From: Desulfatitalea alkaliphila
Lineage (GTDB): Bacteria > Desulfobacterota > Desulfobacteria > Desulfobacterales > Desulfosarcinaceae
NCBI RefSeq assembly: GCF_022968795.1
Contig: NZ_JALJRB010000020.1
Span: 26,556 to 90,555 of the forward strand
Length of the DNA stretch: 64,000 nt
Reading direction: 5' to 3'
Each line of letters opens with the position of its first letter. The first letter of the stretch is position 1. Below are positions 33,097 to 42,100 of the stretch, in pieces. A model generated the notes under the pieces. It was not told where the DNA came from. It saw only the letters and a program-made list of their open reading frames with translations, and made no database searches. Position numbers and translations under genes: made by a program.

Positions 33097-33126
33097 TTGA
33101 CATCCACCGCCCATTGCGATTAAAAA
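33097..33126 (+). promoter_or_regulatory. Candidate promoter of the fmdB-fur operon
   Basis: Perfect -35 TTGACA (33097-33102) followed after 18 nt by TAAAAA (33121-33126) in a short A+T-rich tract. It lies about 150 nt upstream of the fmdB-like gene. A long A/T stretch follows (AAAATAAAATTTTTAAAAT). Read by eye. Confidence 0.45.
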
Positions 33127-33277
33127 TAAAATTTTTAAAATCTTGGTGGTCCTCTGATAAGTGACCGCATCCGGATAGCCGACCGAAGGGGTTTACTGAA
33201 AAGACCCTATGGTCGCCACATGCATCGCGCGGACGCGCTCCGGGGAGCCGTCGATGTTGAAGAAAGGAATTGTTGCC

Positions 33278-33529
33278 ATGCCGATCTACGAATTCAAATG
33301 TTTGCAGTGCGGTGAATATAAAGAGGTGCTGATCATGGGCGAAAAGGACGAGCAGGCGTCCATGAAATGTGAAAAGTGCGGGAGCGAAGCGTTGGAGCGC
33401 ATTCTCAGCAGCACCAATTTCAGTGTGGGCGGCGGTGGTTGCCGCGCTGCCAACCCGCCACCCGTGGAATCCCGTTCCTGTTCCAGCGGTTCATGCACCA
33501 CTTGGAATCTGCCCGGACATTCGCAATAG
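33278..33529 (+). CDS. FmdB-family zinc-ribbon protein
   Basis: 83 aa. The N-terminus MPIYEFKCLQCG with a second CxxC (MKCEKCGSE) is the FmdB/putative regulatory protein zinc ribbon. The C-terminal tail is Gly/Ser/Cys-rich (GGGGC, SCSSGSC), as usual in this family. Named after a formamide-induced gene; the function is unclear. The start has AAAGGA 9 nt upstream. It is the first gene of a tight cluster with the Fur-type regulator. Confidence 0.9.
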   Translation: MPIYEFKCLQCGEYKEVLIMGEKDEQASMKCEKCGSEALERILSSTNFSVGGGGCRAANPPPVESRSCSSGSCTTWNLPGHSQ

Positions 33530-33558
33530 TGCGCAAAGCGCTCCTGAGCGATAAGCCC

Positions 33559-34296
33559 ATGCCTTCACAGAACATCATTCACAAGCAGGACAAAGAACAG
33601 TTCATCAAGCTGTTCAAGCAGGACTGCATCGATCGTTTCGATGATCGGCTGGCCGTGCTGGAGGTGTTTCTGGGCAGCGAACACCACGTCACGGTGCCGG
33701 AATTGGGCACCCTGGTGCGCGACAAAGGCCATGATCTGGACGATGCCTTCATACGTGAAACCCTGGAGCTGATGTGCCGCTATGGTTTCGCCCTGGCCAA
33801 CCGCTTCGACAACGGCAAGGTGCGATACGAGCATCGGCATCTGGGACATCACCACGACCACTTGATTTGCACCAAATGTAAGAAAATCATCGAATTCGAA
33901 GACCCGGCGATGGAGCAGCGCCAGATGCAGATCGCGAATCAATATGGTTTTCATATGCTACAGCACAAAATGGAGCTTTACGGGATTTGCAGCGAGTGCC
34001 TCGCACGGCGCGATCCGGTGATGACCCTGGATGCGGCACGCTCGGGTGAAAAGCTGCGGGCCGTCGGTTTCGGCGGAGGCGCCCGAGCCCGGTTGCGTTT
34101 GCTGACCATGGGGTTGCGGGTCAACGACACACTGGAGGTCATTACCAACATTCATGGCGGGCAGGTGGTAATCGCCGTGGGCAACAACCGGCTGGTGCTG
34201 GGTCAGGGGTTGGCCCAGAAGATCCGTGTCGCTCCCATCGCCGACGCCTGTGAGGCGGCGGTGTCAGGAAAAAAAATGCCGGGAGGGCGTTCATGA
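33559..34296 (+). CDS. Fur-family regulator fused to a FeoA domain
   Basis: 245 aa. Residues ~1-150 are a Fur-type repressor: an N-terminal winged helix, the HRHLGHHHDHLICTKC metal-sensing stretch, and structural zinc cysteines C104, C107, C144 and C147. Residues ~157-235 are an SH3-like FeoA domain (LRAVGFGGGARARLRLLTMGLR...), normally a small separate partner of the ferrous iron transporter FeoB. In other fused regulators, such as DtxR/IdeR, an SH3-like domain takes part in metal sensing, so an analogous role is likely. The stop overlaps the next gene by 4 nt. No feoB is in the window. Confidence 0.88.
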   Translation: MPSQNIIHKQDKEQFIKLFKQDCIDRFDDRLAVLEVFLGSEHHVTVPELGTLVRDKGHDLDDAFIRETLELMCRYGFALANRFDNGKVRYEHRHLGHHHDHLICTKCKKIIEFEDPAMEQRQMQIANQYGFHMLQHKMELYGICSECLARRDPVMTLDAARSGEKLRAVGFGGGARARLRLLTMGLRVNDTLEVITNIHGGQVVIAVGNNRLVLGQGLAQKIRVAPIADACEAAVSGKKMPGGRS

Positions 34297-34790
34297 CAAG
34301 CGCGTTGCCGCTGAGCGTCGATCTTTCGGGTCGGGTGAGACAACGTCGCCGGCGACTTTGGCAGGCGATGGCCATCGCCTTGTCGGCCCTGTTTTTCTTT
34401 GCAGGTATGGCGCAAGCCGCCGAGCGGTTGGCGGTCTCCGCCGACATTGCCAATATCCGTTCCGGTCCCGGCGTCGGTAAAGACCTGTTGTGGCAGGTGG
34501 AAAAATATCATCCGGTGCTGGTGGTGGAAAGGCGTGACGGTTGGGTGCGGTTCAAGGATTTCGAAGGAGACGAGGGGTGGATCAGTGCCGCTTTGTTGGA
34601 TGACACCCCTTCGGTGATCGTCAAGGTGAACCGCTGCAACGTGCGCGGCGGCCCGGGCACGGCGCATCCGGTGCGTTTCACCGCGGAACGCGGCATTCCC
34701 TTCAAGGTCCTGGGCACGCAGGGCGATTGGATTGAGGTGGTCCATGCCGACGGCGACCGCGGTTGGGTGTTGAACACACTGATATGGTAG
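34293..34790 (+). CDS. Secreted protein with two bacterial SH3 domains
   Basis: 165 aa. A basic N-terminus and a hydrophobic segment (about 24-43, ending AQAAE) form a signal peptide or anchor. Two SH3b domains follow: VSADIANIRSGPG... (about 46-105) and VKVNRCNVRGGPG... (about 108-165). Such domains bind cell-wall peptides. The ATGA overlap with the Fur-FeoA gene shows translational coupling. Confidence 0.88.
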   Translation: MTSALPLSVDLSGRVRQRRRRLWQAMAIALSALFFFAGMAQAAERLAVSADIANIRSGPGVGKDLLWQVEKYHPVLVVERRDGWVRFKDFEGDEGWISAALLDDTPSVIVKVNRCNVRGGPGTAHPVRFTAERGIPFKVLGTQGDWIEVVHADGDRGWVLNTLIW

Positions 34791-34791
34791 G

Positions 34792-35802
34792 ATGGCGAAG
34801 ATGGACATCTACGACAAACTGCCCGCCGGCCGACAGCAGGTAACGGGGGTCGGTTCGGCCCTGGTGGACATTCTGGCGCGGGCGGACGACGCCTTCCTGG
34901 AGCAGGTCGGCGCCCTCAAGGGGGGCATGACCTATGTGGACATCAATTTCATCAATGCCACGCTGGCCAAGATACCCGCCCCGCCCCAAGTGGTGCCGGG
35001 AGGATCGGCTTGCAACACCGTGGTGGGCATCAGCCGGCTGGGCGGGCGCGCCTGTTTCATCGGCAAGTGCGGCAACGGTGCCATGGGGCGTCTCTTCTGT
35101 GACGACCTGGAGAAACAAGGGGTGCGGGCCGGCTTGCTGCGCACCGATGCGCCCACCGGCCGCGTGCTGTCCATTATCACACCCGACGCCCAGCGTTCCA
35201 TGTTCACCTTTCTGGGTGCTTCGGCCGCAACGGCGCCCCACGAAATCGTGCCGGAGCAATTTGCCGACAGCGCCATTGTCCACATCGAGGGCTACCTGCT
35301 GTTCAACCGTGACCTGATGATGGCCACCCTGGCGGCGGCCCGAGCGGCCGGCGCCTTGATCTCCCTCGATCTGGCCAGTTTCAACGTGGTGGCCGAAGCA
35401 AGGGATGTGCTGCCCGACCTGGTGGCCCGCTATGTGGACATCCTGCTGGCCAACGAAGACGAAGCCGAAGCGTTCACCGGCACCCGCGATCCCGCCCGGG
35501 CCATGCAAGACCTGTCGCGGCACGTGGATTTGGCGGTGCTCAAAAGGGGTGCCCGGGGCAGCTTGATCGCTCATCGCAACGAAGTGCTGCGTGTGGCCGC
35601 CGCCGGCAACGGCGATGCCGTGGACACCACCGGCGCCGGCGATCTTTATGCCGCCGGCCTGCTGCACGGTCTGGTGCGCCGCATGCCCCTGGTGCAATGC
35701 GGCGCTCTGGCCGCCGCCTGTGGCTACGAGGTGTGTCAGGTGGTGGGCGCCGGCATTCCCGATAATCGCTGGCAGGTGATTCAACGCCAAATGGAGGTAT
35801 GA
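34792..35802 (+). CDS. PfkB-family sugar/nucleoside kinase, adenosine kinase-like
   Basis: 336 aa. The first PfkB signature region is GGSACNTVVGISRLGGRACFIGKCG. The second holds the catalytic aspartate in DTTGAGDLYAAGLLHGL. The close spacing of the lid residues and the GGMTYVD segment resemble the adenosine kinase-like branch common in proteobacteria, but the sugar or nucleoside substrate is not certain. The second in-frame ATG at 34801 has the better ribosome spacing. The end overlaps the next gene. Confidence 0.85.
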   Translation: MAKMDIYDKLPAGRQQVTGVGSALVDILARADDAFLEQVGALKGGMTYVDINFINATLAKIPAPPQVVPGGSACNTVVGISRLGGRACFIGKCGNGAMGRLFCDDLEKQGVRAGLLRTDAPTGRVLSIITPDAQRSMFTFLGASAATAPHEIVPEQFADSAIVHIEGYLLFNRDLMMATLAAARAAGALISLDLASFNVVAEARDVLPDLVARYVDILLANEDEAEAFTGTRDPARAMQDLSRHVDLAVLKRGARGSLIAHRNEVLRVAAAGNGDAVDTTGAGDLYAAGLLHGLVRRMPLVQCGALAAACGYEVCQVVGAGIPDNRWQVIQRQMEV

Positions 35803-36491
35803 TGGCCAAGAAACGCGTGACCCGTAAACAATTGCTCAAGGAGCCGGACGAATTCATCACTTTTACCGGCCGGATGATTCAGTGGGGCCGTGACAACACC
35901 CGCTCTTTGGTCTACGGCGCCTGTGCCGTCGTGGCCGTGTTGGTACTGATTGCGGCCATGGGATACTACAAGGATCGGCAGGAACGGGCCTCCGCCGCTT
36001 TGATGGGTCGGATCCTCAGCGCTTACCAACAGGGGCAAGCCGATGATACCGACCCGGCCTTGTTGCTGTCGATGGTGCGTCCCGATTTGGAGCAGCTGGT
36101 CGATCAATATCGTCGTTACCCGGCCGGCCGTCAGGCCAAACTGCTCCTTGGGCACCTCTATCTCAACGCCGGTGACGCGGACAACGCCATCACTTACTAT
36201 CGCAAAGCCTTGGCCGATTTCGGCAAAGACCCTTCCCTGCGTCCGGTGATTCTCAACGGATTGGCCGAAGCTTATGCACTTAAAGGGGATAGGGCGGGCG
36301 CCATCACCCAATATGAACAGATCGCCGCCGGTGGAAAACGGCTGCTGGTGGACACGGCCCTGTTTCATCTGGGGCGTTTATATCGTGAAGGCGGACAGAT
36401 CGAAAAAAGCCGGCAGGCCTTGGAACGGCTCAGCACCGACTTTCCCGATTCCATGTACGCCGACATGGCGCGCGAGCAAACGGCCGGTTAG
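35802..36491 (+). CDS. Membrane-anchored TPR protein (YfgM-like)
   Basis: 229 aa. There is one membrane helix (about 37-56, YGACAVVAVLVLIAAMGYY) and then tetratricopeptide repeats: HLYLNAGDADNAITYYRKAL, LAEAYALKGDRAGAITQYEQI and LGRLYREGGQIEKSRQALERL. The layout is like YfgM, which assists chaperones at the Sec translocon. Two adjacent ATG codons (35799, 35802) follow GGAGG; the second has better spacing. It is the last gene of the fmdB-fur cluster and faces the response regulator gene. Confidence 0.8.
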   Translation: MAKKRVTRKQLLKEPDEFITFTGRMIQWGRDNTRSLVYGACAVVAVLVLIAAMGYYKDRQERASAALMGRILSAYQQGQADDTDPALLLSMVRPDLEQLVDQYRRYPAGRQAKLLLGHLYLNAGDADNAITYYRKALADFGKDPSLRPVILNGLAEAYALKGDRAGAITQYEQIAAGGKRLLVDTALFHLGRLYREGGQIEKSRQALERLSTDFPDSMYADMAREQTAG

Positions 36492-36541
36492 GGCTCACCG
36501 CGACAACGAAGGGCTCGTGCGCCGAAGCCGATGTGCGGACC

Positions 36542-37939
36542 TCAACGGTTCTCCGCCGCCTCGGCAACATCGATGCCGTACTTTTTGAGCTTCTGGTTCA
36601 GGCCGCTTTTGCCGATACCCAACAGGTTGGCGGCGTGGGCCTGCACGAAATCGGCCTTGCGCAGGGCGCGCAGGATCATCTCTTTTTCCACGAAGGCCAA
36701 GGTCTCATAGAGGGTCGCCTGAACGGGCAGATCGTCCAGCTTGAGGACGCTGTCCTTATAGATATTCTGCTTGAAATCCTTGGGCAGGTCCTCCGCTTTG
36801 ATGGTGTCGCCGGAGCACATGACCATGGCCCGTTCGATCACATTCTCCAGCTCGCGCACATTGCCCGGCCAACCATACTCATGGAAAAGTCGCTCCACCT
36901 CTTTGTCCACATGACGGACCGGGATGTCCCCGTAGCGCTCATCGGCATATTTGGCGATGAAGTGGGCGATCAGCGGCCGCAAGTCCTCCAGCCGCTCCCG
37001 CAGCGGGGGTAAAACGACGGGCACCACATTGAGACGGTAGAACAGATCTTCACGAAAGGTGCCCCGCCCCACTTCCTCTTTCAGCGATTTATTGGTGGCC
37101 GCAATCAGACGGAAATTGACCGTTATGGGGCGCATGCCGCCGACCCGTTCGAACACTTTCTCTTGCAGCACCCGCAGCAGTTTGACCTGCAAGGCAGGTG
37201 ACAACTCGCCGATTTCGTCCAGGAACAGCGTCCCCTGGTCGGCCAGTTCGAAGCGCCCCTTGCGCATGGACACCGCACCGGTGAAGGCCCCTTTTTCATG
37301 GCCGAACAGCTCGCTTTCCAGCAGGCTTTCGGCCAGGGCGGCACAGTTGACCGCCACAAAAGGTTGGTTGCGGCGTGGGCTGTTGAAATGGATGGCCCTG
37401 GCCACCAGCTCTTTGCCCGTACCGCTGGCGCCTTCGATGAGCACCGTGGCGGACGCCGGCGCCACCTTGCGGATGGTGTCGAAAACATCCTGCATGGGTT
37501 TGCTTTTGCCGATCAGATTGCCGAAGCTGTAGCGCGAGGCCACGGCGCTGCGCAGCCGGCGGTTCTCCTTGACCACCCGGTACATGGCCACGGCCTGGGC
37601 CACATAGAGAATCAACTGCTCGTTGTCGAAAGGTTTGAGGATGTAGTTGTAGGCCCCCTTCTGCATCGCCTCCACGGCCTTTTCCACCGTGCCGTAGGCA
37701 GTCATCATGATCACCGGCAGTTCGGGATCGCTCTGCTTGATGCGTTGCAGCAGCTCGATACCGTCCATCTTGGGCATCTTCATGTCGGTGAGCACCAAAT
37801 CCACATCCGACTCGGCCAATACGGCCAACGCCTCCGGGCCGCTGTTGGCCGAAAGGGTTTCGTACCCTTCTTCCTGGAGGACCGCAGAGAGAATCAGCGG
37901 GTAATTTTTTTCGTCATCGACGATTAAAATGGTATCCAT
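36542..37939 (-). CDS. Sigma54-dependent response regulator, NtrC family
   Basis: 465 aa. The receiver domain has phosphoacceptor D52 (LVLTDMKMPKMDG). The AAA+ domain (about 140-375) has Walker A GASGTGKE, the sigma54-contact loop GAFTGA and Walker B LFLDEIGE. The C-terminal helix-turn-helix (about 420-460) is of the Fis type (ANLLGIGKSGLNQKLKKYG). It activates RpoN promoters after phosphorylation. It is paired with the kinase upstream (TGATG stop/start overlap). Target promoters are unknown; a sigma54 promoter is at 8888 in this window. Confidence 0.95.
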   Translation of the reverse strand: MDTILIVDDEKNYPLILSAVLQEEGYETLSANSGPEALAVLAESDVDLVLTDMKMPKMDGIELLQRIKQSDPELPVIMMTAYGTVEKAVEAMQKGAYNYILKPFDNEQLILYVAQAVAMYRVVKENRRLRSAVASRYSFGNLIGKSKPMQDVFDTIRKVAPASATVLIEGASGTGKELVARAIHFNSPRRNQPFVAVNCAALAESLLESELFGHEKGAFTGAVSMRKGRFELADQGTLFLDEIGELSPALQVKLLRVLQEKVFERVGGMRPITVNFRLIAATNKSLKEEVGRGTFREDLFYRLNVVPVVLPPLRERLEDLRPLIAHFIAKYADERYGDIPVRHVDKEVERLFHEYGWPGNVRELENVIERAMVMCSGDTIKAEDLPKDFKQNIYKDSVLKLDDLPVQATLYETLAFVEKEMILRALRKADFVQAHAANLLGIGKSGLNQKLKKYGIDVAEAAENR

Positions 37940-39363
37940 CAAGCACTTTCCTGAAATAGGGGCAACCGGACGGAAACGCGTGCGCCGCCCTCCGCCCGGT
38001 TGTCAATCCGGACCCCGCCCTGGTGGGCCTCGACGATGTTACGCACGATGCCCAAGCCCAAACCGGTGCCTTTGTCCTTGGTGGTGAAAAAGGGATCCCA
38101 GATCTTTTCCATGGCCTCTGGCGCAATCCCTTCGCCCTGGTCTTCGACCGCGACCCACAAACTCCCGTTGGCGGCCTTGGCCCGCACCGTGATATTGCCG
38201 CCGTCGGGCATGGATTGCATGGCATTGAGAAAAATATTCAGAAAGGCTTGGTACAGCATATCTGCGTCGGCCTGGATGATGGGCAAGGCGCCTTCGAAGC
38301 GGGTGTTCATTATGAATCCGCCGGCATCGGCCTGGGAGGCCAGGTGGCGGACGGTTTTGTCGATCACATCCTCGATGCGGCAGGCATAGTTGTTGGGCGT
38401 CTTGGGTTTGGCATAGTTGAGAAAATCGGTGATGATGTTGTTGAGTCGGGCGGACTCCTCGATGATGATGGCCGGCAAGCGGTGCAGCGGGTCGTCGTCA
38501 GCGGTCTTTTTTTGCAGCAGTTCCGCTGAGCTGCTGATGATGCCCAGGGGGTTGCGGATCTCGTGGGAAACACCAGCCACCATTTCGCCAAGGGAGGAAA
38601 GGTGTTTGGCACGACTGAGTTGCTCTTTGAGTTTGAGCTGCTCCCTGGCCCGTTTTTGAATAATGCCCTCTCCCCGCTTGACCACGACAATCATGGTGAG
38701 AAACAGCAGCAGCATCACACTGCTGATGGTCAGCAAGGTCAACACCTGGAAGCGGAAGATGCTTTTATAGTCGTCCGACAGATCCTGCACGATTTCCACC
38801 ACTCCCAGCACCGGGCCGGCCAGCATGCTCAAGGGTTGTTCCGCCCGCAAGGGTGCGAAGGTGATGATTTTGATCTCTTTGGGCACCCCTAGGAAGAGCT
38901 CCCATAGACCACCGGTTTGGACCAGTTTGGAAGAGGAGTGGCCTTCCAGGGCGTTTTGAAAAGTGGCGCCGCCCAGGTTTTCCATGCCCACCAGCTCCTT
39001 GGAGAAACTGTAGGCGATCACGTCGCGCACACCGTAGATGTTGACCATGTCCACATTGAAGCTGTGCAAGGTGCTGCGAACCACCCGGTCCATCAGGTCG
39101 AACTGCTCGGCGTTGCTCAGCTCGATCTTGCCGAATTGCAACCCCACCGGCAAAATGAACTGCATGAACACCTGATGATTGAGATTGTCGATGAGCAGCA
39201 AGGCGTATTCTTCGCTTTTGCTTAACTGCATGGAGCGGATCCAGTGGGTGTTGAGCAGGGACAGCACGGTGGTACCGATGAATATCAACACCAGGCTGGA
39301 CAGGGAAAAATATTTGACCAGCCGGAACGGCTTGGCGGGTTCGGAAACGGTCTGGGAGCGCAT
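37939..39363 (-). CDS. Membrane sensor histidine kinase
   Basis: 474 aa. Two membrane helices (about 18-40 and 215-237) flank an extracytoplasmic sensor of ~170 residues. The HisKA domain has the phosphorylated histidine in [12 protein letters not shown]. The ATPase domain has [19 protein letters not shown] and GTGLGLGIV boxes. It is the cognate kinase of the adjacent sigma54 regulator. The start at 39363 was chosen because the hydrophobic helix follows soon; the ribosome site is weak. Unlike PilS it has only two helices, so a pilus role is not implied by architecture. Confidence 0.92.
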   Translation of the reverse strand: MRSQTVSEPAKPFRLVKYFSLSSLVLIFIGTTVLSLLNTHWIRSMQLSKSEEYALLLIDNLNHQVFMQFILPVGLQFGKIELSNAEQFDLMDRVVRSTLHSFNVDMVNIYGVRDVIAYSFSKELVGMENLGGATFQNALEGHSSSKLVQTGGLWELFLGVPKEIKIITFAPLRAEQPLSMLAGPVLGVVEIVQDLSDDYKSIFRFQVLTLLTISSVMLLLFLTMIVVVKRGEGIIQKRAREQLKLKEQLSRAKHLSSLGEMVAGVSHEIRNPLGIISSSAELLQKKTADDDPLHRLPAIIIEESARLNNIITDFLNYAKPKTPNNYACRIEDVIDKTVRHLASQADAGGFIMNTRFEGALPIIQADADMLYQAFLNIFLNAMQSMPDGGNITVRAKAANGSLWVAVEDQGEGIAPEAMEKIWDPFFTTKDKGTGLGLGIVRNIVEAHQGGVRIDNRAEGGARVSVRLPLFQESA

Positions 39364-39480
39364 CAGGGCACCGTTGAACTGTTCTCGGATTCGATCCGGG
39401 CGTTGGCCTTCCGCCGGGCGACTTGCCGTTGACGCCCGCTGTCGGGGGTGTCGGATTATTGACCGCGGCCGCACACCATC

Positions 39481-39486
39481 ATTATA
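39481..39486 (-). promoter_or_regulatory. Candidate -10 box of the kinase/regulator operon
   Basis: On the minus strand TATAATG lies in an A+T-rich tract (39475-39500) about 120 nt before the kinase start. No good -35 hexamer is seen 16-18 nt upstream, so an activator may be needed or the call may be wrong. Confidence 0.3.
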
Positions 39487-39564
39487 CAAATATATACACT
39501 CGACATCGTTGCAATTTAAAGCAGTTGCCGTGGGAAACGGCCGTTGCCGCCATTGGCGCTTCAA

Positions 39565-40148
39565 TATGTAGATCGTGCCTGCTAATCATGGCGCAACATG
39601 TGGTGGCCGACCTTTCGCTGTCCCATTTGTCCATCAGCCATAACACGTGTCGAAGGATTACGCCTGATATTTATCCGTGATCGTCGTCCCCCGTCAATGC
39701 CACCACTTGTTGAAACAATGCCGGCGCCCATGCCAGGCTTCATCGGCGAGAAGGCGCAATGGCTGCTGGTGCTGTTCCGACGCCTGGCGCCAATGTCACT
39801 ATAGCTTTTAAATACGATCGGTTAGGGTTGTTGCCCGGCTGTGGCAACAGGCCGGGGCCGCAACCCGACGGCCATCGAATATATGCAGGGTTTTTGGCCG
39901 TTCAATTCTGTTGACCCCAAAAAAACCAATTCGGCCTAAAGTTTGCAATAGTTTCGGGCGATGCCAATAGCAACGGGCAAGGGGACCGAAGCTTCCTAGT
40001 AAGCGCCCGACAATCGAAAACATTTTAACCCATCCCCAATAGGGACACAACATGTTGATGTGTAGGGAAAAGCACCACAAGATGATCTAACTTCGCAAAA
40101 TTATATGCTAATTATGTATAAATATGCTTGACAGAGGGCAATGTGTTC
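39565..40148. other. Long intergenic region between the two-component and pilus operons
   Basis: About 580 nt, A+T-richer toward the right. A nested stem-loop lies at 39825-39866: GGGTTG/CAACCC outside, CCCGGC/GCCGGG inside. The last 80 nt before the XRE gene are very A+T-rich (TTATATGCTAATTATGTATAAATATG), fitting a promoter or operator for the regulator and pilus genes. No protein gene is supported. Confidence 0.5.
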
Positions 40149-40454
40149 ATGAAAATGGCACCAGCTAAACCAAGGCGGCTTCCAGAGAGGATGATGATCC
40201 AAGGTCCACCAACCTTTACTACCGCATTGTGGATGGGCAGACCATTGAAAACAACAGCAGTCACCAATTCTTTGAAAGCCGTGCGTGAATCTCTTCTGAT
40301 GAGCAAAGCCGAACTTGCCCGCGAAGCCCATGTTTCACCTATTACCATCACCCGCATCGAACAGGGAAAACCGTGCCGCATGGAAACCAAGCGCAAGATC
40401 CTGTTGGCGCTGGGGTACAACCTGGCGGATGCCAAAAAAATCTTCGGCGAATGA
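40149..40454 (+). CDS. XRE-type helix-turn-helix regulator upstream of pilM
   Basis: 101 aa. The C-terminal ~60 residues form a Cro/C1-type HTH: LKAVRESLLMSKAELAREAHVSPITITRIEQG. The N-terminal 40 residues are Pro/Arg-rich and lack similarity I know. The start at 40149 (MKMAPAKPRR) has GAGGG 10 nt upstream; later methionines are possible. It ends 9 nt before pilM, so it is cotranscribed with the pilus operon and may regulate it. Confidence 0.8.
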   Translation: MKMAPAKPRRLPERMMIQGPPTFTTALWMGRPLKTTAVTNSLKAVRESLLMSKAELAREAHVSPITITRIEQGKPCRMETKRKILLALGYNLADAKKIFGE

Positions 40455-40463
40455 GAGTGGCCT

Positions 40464-41519
40464 ATGTTTGGAAGTAAAACGCGACTTGTGGGACTCGATA
40501 TCGGCTCCAAGACCATTAAAGCAGCCGAGGTCATCGACGGGAAAAAAGGATATACGCTTTCCAAGTTCGGCTTGGCGGACATTCCCGCCGGAATGATCGA
40601 AGATGGTGCCATCAAGGATCCCGAGGGGGTCGCCGAAACCATCCGCGGCCTGTTCAAAACCTACGGCATTAAGAATCACCGGGTGGCCCTTTCCATCGGC
40701 GGCTATTCGGTGATCGTTAAAAAGATCAGCGTCCAGACCGCCTCCGAGGAGCAGCTGCAGGACACCATCCAATTCGAAGCCGAACAGTACATTCCCTTCG
40801 ATATCAACGATGTGAATCTCGACTTCCAGATCCTGGGCGAAAACGAGAACAACCCCAACCAGATGAACGTTCTCCTGGTGGCCGCCAAAAAGGAGATGGT
40901 CAACGATTATGTCCATCTGGCCGAAATGGCGGGTCTGGAGCCGCGGGTTATCGACGTGGATGCCTTCGCCCTGCAGAATGTGTTTGAAATCAATTACGAG
41001 CCGACTCCCGACGAGAACGTCGCCCTGATCGACATCGGCGCCAGCAAAACCTCCCTGAACATACTGAAGGGGGACGTTTCCGTATTCATGCGGGATGTCT
41101 CCCTGGGGTGCGGTCAGATCAACCAGAAGATCGCCGCCATGGTCGACTGCTCGCTGGAGGAGGCGGAAGCCATCAAATTCGGCGACGGCGGGGATCGGAT
41201 TTCCGCCGAAGATCTTTCGGACATCATTTCGTCGGTGGTGACCGATTGGTGCACGGAGATCCGGCGCGCCCTGGATTTCTTTTACTCCACCTATCCGGAC
41301 GACCAAATCAAGAAGATCGTTCTCGGCGGTGGCGGCGGCAATATCCAGGAGCTGCGCCAGCTCCTGGCGGTCGAGACGTCGGCGGAAGTGCAAACCATCA
41401 ATCCGTTCCAACGCTTTTTCCTGGACAGTGACCGGTTCGACACCGATTATCTGGAAAAAATCGCCCCCCAAGCATCCATTTGCATGGGGTTGGCCACCCG
41501 CAGAGTGGATGACAAATGA
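40464..41519 (+). CDS. pilM: Type IV pilus assembly protein PilM
   Basis: 351 aa cytoplasmic actin-like protein (ASKHA fold) with the nucleotide-binding segments VGLDIGSKTIKAAEV and ALIDIGASKTSLNIL. PilM binds the N-terminal tail of PilN and links the alignment complex to the pilus motors. The stop overlaps pilN (ATGA). Confidence 0.95.
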   Translation: MFGSKTRLVGLDIGSKTIKAAEVIDGKKGYTLSKFGLADIPAGMIEDGAIKDPEGVAETIRGLFKTYGIKNHRVALSIGGYSVIVKKISVQTASEEQLQDTIQFEAEQYIPFDINDVNLDFQILGENENNPNQMNVLLVAAKKEMVNDYVHLAEMAGLEPRVIDVDAFALQNVFEINYEPTPDENVALIDIGASKTSLNILKGDVSVFMRDVSLGCGQINQKIAAMVDCSLEEAEAIKFGDGGDRISAEDLSDIISSVVTDWCTEIRRALDFFYSTYPDDQIKKIVLGGGGGNIQELRQLLAVETSAEVQTINPFQRFFLDSDRFDTDYLEKIAPQASICMGLATRRVDDK

Positions 41520-42100
41520 TACGCATCAATCTACTTCCCTATCGCGCGGCGCGCAAAAAAGAGAACGTCCGCTTCCAGCTCAACATCTTCATCGGATCGG
41601 TGGTGCTGCTTCTGCTGCTGATCTACCTATACAACAACCACCTCAACGGGCGCATCCAAAACCTCAACGCGGACATCAGCAGCACCCGCGCCCAGGTGGC
41701 CAAGTACCAGGAGATCAACAAGGAGATCGCCGAAATAAAGCGCAACCTGGAGGTGCTGGACAAGAAGATCAAGGTGATCGAGTCCCTGGAGCGGGACCGC
41801 CGCGCGCCGGTGCACAACATGGACAGCCTCTACCAGCTGCTGGTGGAAAAGCGCATGTGGTACACCCAGATCGAAGAACGGGGGGAAACGATGCGGGTCA
41901 GCGGCATTGCCATGGACAACCAGACGGTGGCCGACTATATGACCCGCCTGGAGCGCTCGGACCGTTTCCAGAACATCCAGTTGGCCGCCGTCCGGCAGTA
42001 CACCCTGAGGGGCCAGGAAGGGCTGAGTCTCAAACAGTTTGATGTCAACTTCCAGAAAAGGCCGATCGATCCGGATGCGGCCGAAGCGAGCAAGCAATGA
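41516..42100 (+). CDS. pilN: Type IV pilus assembly protein PilN
   Basis: 194 aa. The N-terminus MIRINLLPYRAARKKE carries the conserved INLLP motif bound by PilM, followed by one membrane helix (about 23-42) and a periplasmic coiled coil plus ferredoxin-like domain that pairs with PilO. It overlaps pilM and pilO by 4 nt each. Confidence 0.94.
   Translation: MIRINLLPYRAARKKENVRFQLNIFIGSVVLLLLLIYLYNNHLNGRIQNLNADISSTRAQVAKYQEINKEIAEIKRNLEVLDKKIKVIESLERDRRAPVHNMDSLYQLLVEKRMWYTQIEERGETMRVSGIAMDNQTVADYMTRLERSDRFQNIQLAAVRQYTLRGQEGLSLKQFDVNFQKRPIDPDAAEASKQ

Noticed and set aside
32947..33123. 58-codon plus-strand frame upstream of fmdB (MKQGGMGAAL...)
   Set aside because: Weak start signal, and it overlaps the candidate promoter at 33097.
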